Positions 12,101-22,225 of a stretch of DNA of 64,000 nt are shown piece after piece. Under the pieces are notes generated by a model, which made no database searches, was not told where the DNA came from, and was given only the letters and a program-made list of their open reading frames with translations. Both the position numbers and the translations under genes were made by a program. Position 1 is the first letter of the stretch. Each line of letters starts with the position of its first letter. This DNA is from Bimuria novae-zelandiae CBS 107.79. Lineage: Eukaryota > Ascomycota > Dothideomycetes > Pleosporales > Didymosphaeriaceae. Location: positions 124,001-188,000 of the forward strand of contig ML976702.1 in the NCBI GenBank assembly GCA_010015655.1, written 5' to 3'.

Positions 12101-12114
12101 TAGGGTAGTTAAAG

Positions 12115-12566
12115 TGTTATAAGGCTCTTACACCTTGTTCTAATCTAGGTTAGGGCGGTAAGGTATCGTAGTGCTTTACAGATTATTTAGTAGTATAAGT
12201 TAATGCGACACTTAGCGCGGCTAGATAATCTAATTTTATAATAAATAAAATAACTATTAGTTTGTATAGGAGAACGTACTCGCACAGAAGATATATAAGT
12301 TAACTACGAGGAAGGAAACAATAATAGGAAAGTTGCCACACTATATACTAGCCTATTCCTTCTTTATAGTCCCGCCAAGGCCCTGTAGTCCCAGGGACTA
12401 CGGTAGTCCCATGGGACTTCCCTTTATGCGGGACTTTATTACGTGACTACTAACTAAGCTGCCCCGCGCCCTGTTAGGTCCCGTTAACTCTACTACTTCG
12501 TTAATAATTACTCTCTTAGCGTAATTGTCTGGCTTCTTTATCCTTGTGGGGTTCGTGGTCGTAACA
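12115..12566 (-). repeat. 5' LTR of gypsy A
   Basis: 452 bp, begins TGTTATAAGG and ends GTCGTAACA in plus-strand reading. The sequence directly internal to it (minus-strand CTTTAACTACC) is shared with gypsy C and is a candidate primer-related site. Confidence 0.93.
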
Positions 12567-12571
12567 TTAGT

Positions 12572-13244
12572 AGTAAAAAATAACTTTTATCTAGTAGCTA
12601 CAGGATGTGCGATAAGTGCGGCAGCATATAAAAATAGATAATTTTATTATTTTTATAATACTACTTAAAAGTAATAGAGCTGTAGATATTATAGCTATTT
12701 ATAATAAGTAGCCTATGTGTGCCTTATATATAGCGCTTTATATACGCATTAAAGTGCTTAATCTACGTAACTTTAAGATTATTTATTATTTAGCTATTCT
12801 TAAAGACTATAATTCTTTATTAGGAAGCGAGGTAATTCTTAGTATATTAACTAATAAAATATATTTTTACTTAAAAAATAATAAAAAGTAGGATCTTTTG
12901 CCCCGTGCTACTAGTATTTAGTATTATTAATATTTATTTTTTATTGTCTTTTCATACTTGCTTTAGCCTTTTACGCTTTTTAGAGCTAGTAATAACCATT
13001 TAGCTTATTAAATTGACGCATATTATAAAACCAGACTTATTAAAGTTTTATAAATTTTTATTTTATATGTCGTACTTCGCCTTTATATTTTAAATAAGTT
13101 AAAACTAGTTGAATATAATATTAAGATTCTTATATAGTATTCTTAAGTAGTCTAGCTTATAATTAAACCTTATTATAAGCTTAGTTATATACTTCATAAA
13201 GCTTAATAACTAGTTTTTATTACCCTAGCCTTAGTCGCGTGTAG
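12572..13244 (-). pseudogene. Transposon F transposase, DDE core remnant
   Basis: Between gypsies A and B. Minus-strand translation gives a pogo/Fot1-like core: NLKVT.IKHFNAYIKR, then THRLLIINSYNIYSS, then YYKNNKIIYFYMLPHLSHIL. In intact DDE_1 transposases the second block reads LLIxDGHxSH, so the catalytic Asp has become Asn and the Gly-His pair Ser-Tyr, exactly as RIP would do. This is the key evidence that the outer TIR pair belongs to a pogo-type element. Stops are frequent; the fragment is dead. Confidence 0.78.
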
Positions 13245-13249
13245 CTAGT

Positions 13250-13675
13250 TGTTAAGATCCAATCTTACAGACACTTGGCTAGGCTCCAGGACGCCTATGG
13301 TCTACAGGTGACTAATGAAGGCGCAGTACCAAGAGGTCACGTGACTGCTTGACGTGCTCGACTCGAGCAAGTCGAGTAGACGCAGGAGCCAAGACATCTA
13401 CTCGCTATGCTCGCTTCGAGCATGTCGAGCAGGAGAAGTATATAGGAACGCAAGGAGGAGTCTCTTCTACTTATATTTAACCTATTTATTAATCTATTAT
13501 TTAGATCTAAGTAAGTAACCTTATTAATTTAATTGTGCTATACACACCTTTAATACTAACGCCCCTAGTGACACGCGCAAGCTATTACTACCACCCTCTC
13601 TTATCTTACTAGTATTCCTGCCTAAGAACCAACCTTAGCCCCTTAGGGATTAGCTATCTCTTTAGGATCTTAATA
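13250..13675 (+). repeat. 5' LTR of gypsy B
   Basis: 426 bp. Contains palindrome GTCACGTGAC (13336-13345) and two hairpins, TGCTCGACTCGAGCA (13355-13369) and ATGCTCGCTTCGAGCAT (13407-13423). It ends TTAATA because the terminal CA was RIP-mutated. Confidence 0.93.
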
Positions 13676-13722
13676 TCTTAAACACCCTTAACATAAACAC
13701 TAATAGGACCCCTACCTCTTCC

Positions 13723-14815
13723 ATGGCTTCGGACAACCATGTTACCCCTATAGGGGATAGCAAGAACAACGCACACAAACCTGACTTATATAATAGTAAT
13801 TATACCCTCTTCGATACATGGCTCTTATAGCTAGACCTCTATTTCTTTGACCAGAACTAAGACCTTAAAGACAAAAAGAAGGTTATCTTTACTACGACCT
13901 ACATGCGAGGAAGCGCTAAAGAATAAATCTATCCTTACTTAGTTAAGTACTTAGACATGGACCACGACAACAAAGATAAGGAGTATATTAATAAGCATGC
14001 CGATGTAATTAACATTATTAAGGACTATAATAACTTTAAGATATGCCTTTAACAAATATTTAGAATTGCTAACAAAACAGCTATCGCTAGACAAGCAATC
14101 CAAACAGTTCGCCAACACTAATTTATAGCTAAATACATGGCCAAGTTCTGCAAGTACGCAGTGTAACTTAACTAGGAGAATAAATCTCTTAAGATAATAT
14201 ATAAATAAGGCCTTAAACGTAATGTGCGCGAGGAACTCCTACGTAGTAGTATAAAGATAGAGACCTTAGAAGAACTATATAAAGAGACTATCCGTATTAA
14301 TAGGGAGTAGTTCGCTTTGCAAGAAGAGTTCCGTAGGAACCCAAGGAATGCTAGTTTCGGACGATAGGCACCTGTAGTCTATAGGGCACCACTAAAAGCA
14401 CCTCGACGCCAGCAACGCAACCACTACGGACCCTAACCTATAGAAAATGTCTAGTTTAACAACCTGGAAAAGGGAACAGGAAAGGCTATAGGCTTTCGAA
14501 AGCCTAACCAACGTATCTTAGATAGAACCCGACGACAGGGGACCGAGACGCGTAAATACTTTACATATAGCAAACCGGGCTATATAGCCAGGAACTGCAG
14601 ATCTAAGAACAAGATTATCAGGTAGCTAAACGTACTAACTATCGACAAAAAAGAAACCACCGACGAAGAATGGCAGGTAATAGACGCTGTTAAACAGATC
14701 GACATCCACGACAAAGAATTAGAGCGATTAGAATTACCTAACTTACGACTCTACGAGGATGCACACGAAAGTTTAGACAAAAAAGGAAAGGAGAAGGAAC
14801 TAATGCCTTAATCTC
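13723..14815 (+). pseudogene. gag of gypsy B
   Basis: Starts MASDNHVTPIGDSK at 13723, about 48 bp after the LTR. The first in-frame stop comes after about 35 codons, where a Gln is expected. Downstream are typical gag matrix/capsid-like helices and a CCHC zinc knuckle near 14554-14610, read as YFTYSKPGYIARNCRSKNK; two Cys and the His appear as Tyr, all TGC/CAC to TAC-type RIP changes. Gag would package element RNA in virus-like particles. Not functional. Confidence 0.82.
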
Positions 14816-15599
14816 CTACGCCTTACCCTAGCTAGAACAAACTAGTTACTAGCAAGACGACAAACGTTTTTAACTTTTTAGAAAAACACTAACCAAGGGA
14901 AGGAGACTTTAGGTTTATAGCGATAGAACGACAAGACTACGTAGAAGCATTTTTCCTCGCTTACCAACCTAACCTGATTAGTAAAGCAGCACGAGAAATG
15001 GCGGACCACCGCTACGCCCACGAAGACCCCAAGAAGAAGTACCTAAACGAAAGCCTAAACTATAAATCACAGTACGACCTGGACCACCGTAATCCTACGC
15101 ATGAGACCATATAATAGACCCTTTATAGAAAAGATTAATATACTATTTATTACTAAGCTAAGGAATATAGCTACTTTCCCTAAACATACTAATAATATAG
15201 ATAGGAGTGGTTTAACTACCCTATCGCCTACTATAACGTTTACCTCTAAGATAAGCGCGAAATGCGATACTTTCTACACCTTAACTAAGCACTAAACTAA
15301 GCAATATCGCTACTAGTTAATAGAAAATGCGTATTAGATAAATAGCAAACATGCTTACACCCTAATTACGAGGAACACAAAGAGTAAAAAGGAAAGCATA
15401 GGTTCAATCGCATACTAAAAGGGACTACGACCCTCAGGATTAAAACGGTAACAAAGGAAGAAGACGGTGAAGCTCTCCTAAAAGAGGCCTAGCAGCAGCC
15501 TTAGGAGAAGAAGAAGGAAGGACACCTTAAGCCCACAAAGCCACCCATAGAAAAGATGTCTTTTTTAGACCTAGGCTCAGGCGGGAAAACGCCTTCAGA

Positions 15600-18500
15600 G
15601 AACTAAATGCCACAAACAGTTAGGCATTAATCAAGCTACTAGTATAGCTTAAAAGAATATAAATAAAAGCTATGCTGGACTCAGGAGCACAGGAAAGTTA
15701 TGTATTAAGGAAAGCACTTAATAGAGCAGGACTCTATAAGCGCAAGAAGGCCATACCCTATGCTATCCATATTGCGAATAGACAACTAATACCTGGCAAA
15801 GCAACAATCGAATACGAGGTTAAGACTACCCTCACGATCCATGGACACCAGAAATCGATTACCCTCGATATCATTAAGGAAGCTAATCACGACGTAATTT
15901 TAAGATTACCCTAGTTAAGGAAGCATAACCCTATAATTAACTAGGAAAAGAAAGAGCTATCCTTTAAGCGCTATAATAGTGCATTGCAAGCAAAGCCTAC
16001 GCATTAACAAAGTATAATAGTAGATAAGAGAGCTATTAATAACATAGTCTCGCGACCAAAAGTCGATAAACACGAAACTAACTTGGCAGACGCTGGTAAA
16101 AACCACTAGGTTATAAAGCGTAAGCACGAAGAGAACAGCACACCTCTTAATATCCTTAACAAATATAAAGAATAGAGTTATTTGTTTTAGGAAGAGAAAG
16201 GAGCAAATGCCCTTCTTAAGCATACACACTAAGACCATCGCATTGTTCTCGAAGAGGGAAAAACGCCACCCTTTAGACCACTATACGGATAGAGCGCAAA
16301 AGAACTCTAATAGACACGCGAATTCCTAAAGAAAGCCCTTAAAAGGTAATAGATACGTAAGTTAGAATCGCTAGTAGTATTACCCTTAATATTTATTATA
16401 AAGAAGGATGGAACACAACGTCTATGCATTAACTATAGAAGGCTAAATAATATAATAATTAAGAACAGATACCCACTACTAAATATATAAGAGTCTCGAG
16501 ACAGGCTAGGACGAGCCAAGATATTTACACAATTTAACCTACGAGACGGATACCACCTCATACGAATAGCAGCAGGTGACAAGTGGAAGATAGCTTTTTA
16601 AACTAGATATAGGCTATTTAAGTACTAAGTTATGCCTTTTGGACTCACGAACGCACCAGCAACGTTCTAAATAATAATTAACAACGTACTAAGGAACTAC
16701 CTCGACATATTTATAGTCGCCTACCTTAACGACATCCTAGTATTCTCTAAACAAGAGAAGGATCATGTGTAACACGTATAAATAGTACTCTAAGCGCTAG
16801 ATAGCGCTAACCTATAATTAAAACTCGAGAAATATAAGTTCTATGTTACGGAACTAGAGTTTCTAGGACATGTCATTAATACCAAAGGTATCTAAGTAAG
16901 CTTTTTAAAGATTAAGGAAGTAAAGAAGTAGAAATTACCTACTAACCTTAAGGAAGTACGAGCCTTCCTTAGATTTACAGGATTTAACAGATAGTTTATC
17001 ACGAACTACTTCAGAATCACACTACCACTCACGAACCTCACGAAGAAAGACAAATCTTTTAATTAGATAGAAGAATGCGAACAAGCATTCCAAACACTAC
17101 GAGAAGCATGCATTACGCCACCAGTCCTTATACACTTCTAGGACAACAAACCGTTACGTATTAAAATAGACGTAAGTGATCTAGCGATTGTGGCATGTGT
17201 AAAGTAAGAAAAGAATGGCAAATGGCACCTAATTATATACTACGCACACAAGTTCACACCAGAAGAATCACGGTACAAAGTACACGACAAAGAACTACTC
17301 GCGATAGTAAAAGCCATTAAACACTAGAGGATCTACGCACACAGTTACTTAGAACTTACGATCTTTACGGACTATAAGAACCTCACACGATTCACAACTA
17401 CGAAAGAACTAAACTAACGATAAGGAAGATAGTTAGAAACGCTAGGACAATACAAATTTAAAATTATATATACTCTAGGCAAGGAAAACGGACGAGTAGA
17501 TGCTTTTAGCAGAATAAATAATAATAGAGAAAAGGTTAAAACCTACTCCGTAATACTAAAACAAAATCCTAACGATTCTCTAGAACCTACGGCAGAACTT
17601 AATCAACTCCTTGTACTTACAAGAGAAGTATCCAAGGAGCAACAGACAGAGGTTATACGACAATACCACGACAACCCTGTATATAGACACCCTGGAATTA
17701 GAAAGACGATGGAACTAATTCAGAGAAACTATAGCTTTAAAGGAATTAAGGAAGTAGTAGCAACCTACATACGTAAATGCGCAGAATACTAGCGCAATAA
17801 ACACGTAACACATCTTAAGTACGGAGAGATGCAAGCCATCCAGATACCCACAGCACCATGGGAAGACATCGCTATGGACTTTATTACAGGACTACCGAAA
17901 TTAAGAGATCCTGCAACCGGAATCACTTACGACGCAATACTAAATATTGTCTGTCGATTCACCAAATACGTGGAATTACTACTATGCCAGAAGACGACTA
18001 CGGCTAAGGAACTCGCATTTCTTATCCTAGACCAACTTATAAGCCACCACGGTATTCCAAAGACAATTATTAGCGATAGAGACAAACTCTTCACCTTAAA
18101 CTACTAGACAACCCTGATAGCACTTATTAGAACAAAACGGAAGCTATCGACAGCATACCATCCACAAACTAACGGACAGACAGAACGTACGAATTAAACC
18201 ATCGAAACGTACCTACGCATCTACTGCAATAACCAGAAGAATAACTAGATTTCCTTATTACCTATAGCACAGTTGGCATACAACAACAAGATATTAGCAG
18301 TAACAGGATTCACACCATTTTATGCGAACCACGGAAGACATCTATATCTCTTTAATTAAACACTTCCTATAACAATTAAGACAGAAGAAGCAATAAACAT
18401 AGTAGAAACTATAAAGAAAACATATGCACAACTCCGAGAAAACCTTAAGAAAGCTTAATAGCAAAGCATTTCCTACACGAACCGAAAAAGAAAAACGGCA

Positions 18501-18960
18501 CCTTAGCTAAAGAAGGGAGATAAAGCATATCTGCTTACGAAAAATCTTCGAACCCAGAAGAAAAAGCACAAGAAACTAGATTATGTTAAGGTCGGGCCAT
18601 TTTTTATTATCGAACAAATATCACTAGTTAACTATCGATTAGAACTACCGCCAGACGCAAAGATACACCCGGTATTCCACATAGACCGACTCGAACCCGC
18701 AGACCCTAAAACACCAGTTAAAATAACCTTCTATCACCAGCCAGAGGAAGAAAACGAATTTGAAGTTAAAACACTCCTAGGATACAGAAAAGTAGGACGA
18801 AAAGACTTCCAAGATAACAAGTTCCTACAAGAATGGTTAGTTAAGTGGAAAGGCTACCCACGCTCAGAAAACACATGGGAACCTAAGTCTAAACTCCGTA
18901 AAAATTGCCAGCAACTCCTAAAAAGAGCGCAAAGCAAGATCTATAATTACTACCACTATA
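15600..18960 (+). pseudogene. pol of gypsy B: protease-RT-RNase H-integrase-chromodomain
   Basis: Domains in order. Aspartic protease 15672-15914 (MLDSGAQESYV; later HDVILRLP). RT about 16370-16780 ([28 protein letters not shown]; the catalytic box reads AYLNDILVFS, so YxDD is now YLND). RNase H about 17150-17500. Integrase about 17640-18420, with the HHCC region (VYRHPGIRKTMELI) and a well-kept core at 17829-18107 (WEDIAMDFITGLP; HHGIPKTIISDRD). Chromodomain about 18760-18910 (EWLVKWKGYPRSENTWEP). Stops are almost all TAG/TAA at Gln or Trp sites. In chromoviruses this domain directs integration to heterochromatin. Confidence 0.92.
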
Positions 18961-19026
18961 CTAGAATAACAAGAGAAAGCTTTAAAGGGAACGAGACTTA
19001 CGCCACGATAATGCTAAAGAAGAACA

Positions 19027-19410
19027 CTACGCGACAGACAAGGAAGGAGTATTAGTAAAGTTGTCTAACATTCCTATCGTGGACCACAAGAGAGGAGAGA
19101 GCCTAATCCTAAACGTAATCGCAGGACAATCGCTAAGGTTGGCGTTAACCTTAAGTTCTCTAGTAGCCTCTATCTCTAACGCTAAACATTGCGCTTTTCG
19201 CTTAGCACGCTCTTTAGCTTGCTTTAATATTTTCTTATTTCGTAGAAGCCGCGTTAAAACTTTTACTAGCAACCTTTTATCTTCATCCACCTTCTTTTAA
19301 TACTCCTCACGAGTTTTATCTAAGGACGCCCACGATAAGTTAACATAAGGCTTTTAAGAGCGCACGCACTCGGCACACTTTAGACAAGCGTTAGGATTAG
19401 AAGAAGGCAT
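19027..19410 (-). pseudogene. Antisense ORF of gypsy B (CxxCxxC plus coiled coil)
   Basis: Minus-strand frame from ATG 19410 to stop 19027, about 127 codons, with only two in-frame TAA codons at likely Gln sites. The N-terminus is MPSSNPNACLKCAECVRS, a CxxCxxC motif. After the second stop comes an unbroken 87-codon Lys/Arg/Glu-rich stretch (VDEDKRLLVKVLTRLLRNKK; LKQAKERAKRK) that should form a long helix or coiled coil. It lies between the chromodomain and the 3' LTR, opposite to gag-pol. It parallels 6080-6673 of gypsy A in position, orientation and layout. No function can be assigned from sequence; a nucleic-acid-binding or regulatory antisense product is speculation. Confidence 0.62.
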
Positions 19411-19622
19411 AATAATATAATTAGTGCTAGATAAGAGATAACGATTACAAGAGATAGGATAAAAGACACTATTATAATAAATTTTAGAGCTAAGGTAGAT
19501 AGCGCGGGCCTTAGAGGAAGATATTATGGCGAGAACTAAATAAGTGCGGGGTTACTAGACTTTAACTAATTAATAGGACAGGTTAGGTGATCCGAGGACG
19601 GATTAGTGGAGGAGGGGGATGA

Positions 19623-20048
19623 TGTTAAGATCTAATCTTATAGACACTTGGCTAGGCTCCAGGACGCCTATGGTCTACAGGTGACCAATAAAGGCGCAGT
19701 ACCAGGAGGTCACGTGACTGCTTAACGTGCTCGACTCGAGCAAGTCGAGTAGATGCAGGAGCCAAGACATTTACTTGCTATGCTCGCTTCGAGCATGTCG
19801 AGCAGGAGAAGTATATAGGAACGCAAGGAGGAGTCTCTTCTACTTATATTTAACCTATTTATTAATTTATTGTTTAGATCTGAGTAAGTAACCTTATTAA
19901 TTTAATTATGCTGTACACACCTTTAATACTAACGCCCCTAGTGACACGCGCAAGCTATCACTACTACCCTCTCTTATCCTACTAGTATTCCTGCCCGAGA
20001 ACTAACCTTAGCCCCTTAGGGATTAGCTATCTCTTTGGGATCTTAACA
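19623..20048 (+). repeat. 3' LTR of gypsy B
   Basis: 426 bp, very similar to 13250-13675 and with the terminal TTAACA intact. The differences are nearly all transitions. Confidence 0.94.
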
Positions 20049-20053
20049 CTAGT

Positions 20054-20324
20054 AAAGTATTTATTATATTTTAAATTTGCGTAAGAATTATAGGGTATTC
20101 TGATTTAATAAAGTTTAACATATACTAAATAATTATCTTTTTTTTTAGTTTTATAAGCTTTATTAAATTTAGTTTTATTTTAGCGTGTAAAAAGGTACTA
20201 GCGTATTTATTACGTAGCGTAAATTTAAGTATATTATACGTCGTAGTAGCGCGTTAAACTAACAAGATTTAATTATTAAAAATATATTATAAGGTAAGCT
20301 ATATATTTACTTTTTATAAAGTAG
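20054..20324 (-). pseudogene. Transposon F transposase, N-terminal remnant
   Basis: 271 bp between the duplications of gypsies B and C. Minus-strand reading resembles the helix-turn-helix/CENP-B-like region of pogo transposases (YVKLY.IRIPYNSYANLKYNKYF, compare the usual pattern of an aliphatic-rich helix, then R-G-x-P-P). Strongly AT-rich, many stops. The assignment rests mainly on position within the rebuilt element. Confidence 0.5.
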
Positions 20325-20329
20325 ATTAA

Positions 20330-20506
20330 TGTTACAAGGGATTTTTACGTACCTAAGCCTAATCCGGATTAGGGAAGGATAGGTTAAGAGTAGTATGCCT
20401 TACGAATGTATTTAGTAGTTAAGAGCGTAAAATAATAACACTAGGTTATACGAATAATCCAATTCTATAATAAATAATTAAATAACTAACTAGGAAATTT
20501 ACTTTA
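20330..20506 (-). repeat. Truncated 3' LTR of gypsy C
   Basis: Begins TGTTACAAGGGATTTTTACG and matches the start of 40704-41223 until about 20506 (GAAATTTACTT). There it jumps to pol sequence, so the rest of this LTR plus the tail of pol, including any antisense ORF, has been deleted. Confidence 0.8.
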
Positions 20507-21173
20507 TCCCCCCTTTGCAGGATTAGTCTTTTAATCTTCTATATATTTACGTTCTTAGATACTGTAAGAGCCCTTTAGGTAATTTATTCTTATAAAACTT
20601 TATAGAATTTCTTTATCTTTTAAACCTAATCATAGGCCTTTATAGAAATAATTTCCATATCTCTTAAATCTTAATAAGTAATTAGCTTATATCTGTAGTT
20701 AGCGTAGTGTAGGGAGTATCGTGTCATTCTTAACCTTACGTTATTATATGCTAGCTAGGCTATTAGTAGTAGCTCTACCTAATTATCTTATTATTTATTA
20801 ACGTAGAATTATAGGTACTATTTTAGAGTCTAATTCGTACGTTCTGTTTGTCTATTAGTCTAGGGATAGAAACTTATTAAGAGCTTTCTATTAATACCTA
20901 GAGTTGCTATAAAGGTATCTTAGTACTTAGACGTAAAGAGCTTATCCCTATTTATAATAAATTCCTTTAGTAGTTCGTGTTCCGCAAACACTATATTATC
21001 CACCTTATAAGCTATTTCTTCTACTTTTATAGATTTTTCTATAAATCTAAACTTAGATACCTTAGTTAGGCTGTCTACTATTATTATAATAGTATTATAT
21101 ATCTACTTTATTCCTAGCTATAGCGATTTTAGGAGCTTTACTAAAAGTCTACTGTTATACTTTACTAAGGTTA

Positions 21174-21629
21174 TGTTAAGATCCCAAAGAGGTAGCTATT
21201 CTCTAAGGGGCTAAGGTTGGTTCTCGGGCAGGAGTACTGGTAGGACGGGGAAGGGTTGTAGTGATAGCTTGCGCCTGTCACTAAGGGCGTTGGTATCAAA
21301 GGTGTGTACAGCACAATTAAATCAACAAGGTTGCTTATTCAGATCTAAACGATAGATTGATAAACAGGTTAAACACACATATCCAGAGGGATATTCGAGC
21401 TCTCTATATACCCGTAGGCTTTCTTCTGTCATCACCCGTTTCTGTGCCATCATGACCTTGGTCTGATGGTACTGGCATCAGTGATAGTACTGCCATCACT
21501 GTCTTGGCGTAATGGTGTGGCTTGGCGTGAGGGTACATCACGTGACCTCGGTAGTGCGGTCCCACTATGGGTTACCCCGCCATGGCCGCCGTTGGCCCTC
21601 CTTTGCTACCGCTCGTTCAGATCCTAACA
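21174..21629 (-). mobile_element. Solo LTR of a gypsy B-related family
   Basis: 456 bp, begins TGTTAAGATCCCAAAGAG and ends CAGATCCTAACA. It is flanked by a perfect 5-bp duplication GGTTA (21169-21173, 21630-21634). Its ends match the reverse complement of the gypsy B LTR, but the central ~200 bp differs. It has near-normal base composition and no strong RIP bias although it sits in heavily RIP-mutated gypsy C. It is the product of LTR-LTR recombination that removed the internal region. Confidence 0.92.
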
Positions 21630-21998
21630 GGTTATTTAGCTTCTTATAATAGTTATAATAGTTATAATAGTTTAAAAGACTTATGTCTTTTTAGCTTGTT
21701 CTTATAGCATGCTAAATAGTTACTTATAACCTTAATTACCATTTACTTAAGTTTAAGGATAATGTATTTATTCGCGATTTAACGCGTTATTTCTTTAATG
21801 CCTAGGTAACCTTATTTTCGTTATTTATGTGGTTTCCTAATTAAGGCTTTCTTATAGCCTAGTTTTATAATAATTTTATATTAGTGATCTCGACACGTTT
21901 CGTTGAGTTTAGTATAAAAAAGGTTGTATCCCTCCCGTTATTTAGTAGTGAGTTAGCTATAATTCTAAAAATCGTATACTACTAGTTCTGTATACTAT

Positions 21999-22207
21999 TG
22001 TCAGATTATATGCAGTAGAGAACCTAGGCTAGAAGAGGTCAGGGGCTATTACACATGACGCACAGACAGGAACTTCAAACAGGAGGCGTTAACCAGCTTT
22101 AGAAGAAAAAACATCGAATCTATCAACATGATCACTTCTTAATCAGACCCCATACTGTGACACACAGACAATTATCATCCATCCTTAATAACCTGAAAAA
22201 TCTAACA
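21999..22207 (+). repeat. 5' LTR of copia D
   Basis: 209 bp, same length as 27022-27230. RIP-type transitions occur in both copies. Confidence 0.95.
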
Positions 22208-22225
22208 ATTAAGAGTCTCACTGCC
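22208..22225 (+). promoter_or_regulatory. Candidate primer-binding site of copia D
   Basis: ATTAAGAGTCTCACTGCC directly follows the 5' LTR and is shared with copias E and I. Its complement contains GAGACTCTTAAT, which looks like an anticodon stem-loop of tRNA-Lys(CUU), suggesting half-tRNA priming as known for Drosophila copia and yeast Ty5 with initiator tRNA-Met. The tRNA identity is inference. Confidence 0.45.

Larger units (their letters stand above)
5480..12566 (-). mobile_element. Ty3/Gypsy retrotransposon A (chromovirus type)
   Basis: Full-length 7,087-bp element: two 452-bp LTRs with TGTTA...TAACA ends (left copy ends in TAATA after RIP) and a perfect 5-bp duplication TTAGT (5475-5479, 12567-12571). 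Coding strand is minus: gag zinc knuckle near 11135-11178, reverse transcriptase near 9012-9209, integrase about 7200-7800 and chromodomain about 6690-6800. An antisense ORF on the plus strand follows at 6080-6673. All coding parts are RIP-mutated. It is inserted in transposon F. Confidence 0.93.
13250..20048 (+). mobile_element. Ty3/Gypsy retrotransposon B (chromovirus)
   Basis: Full-length 6,799-bp element with two 426-bp LTRs (TGTTAAGATC...GATCTTAACA; left copy ends TTAATA) and a perfect 5-bp duplication CTAGT (13245-13249, 20049-20053). Order on plus strand: gag with zinc knuckle, protease, RT, RNase H, integrase, chromodomain; then an antisense ORF 19027-19410. Moderately RIP-mutated, less than gypsy C. 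Inserted in transposon F. Confidence 0.94.
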
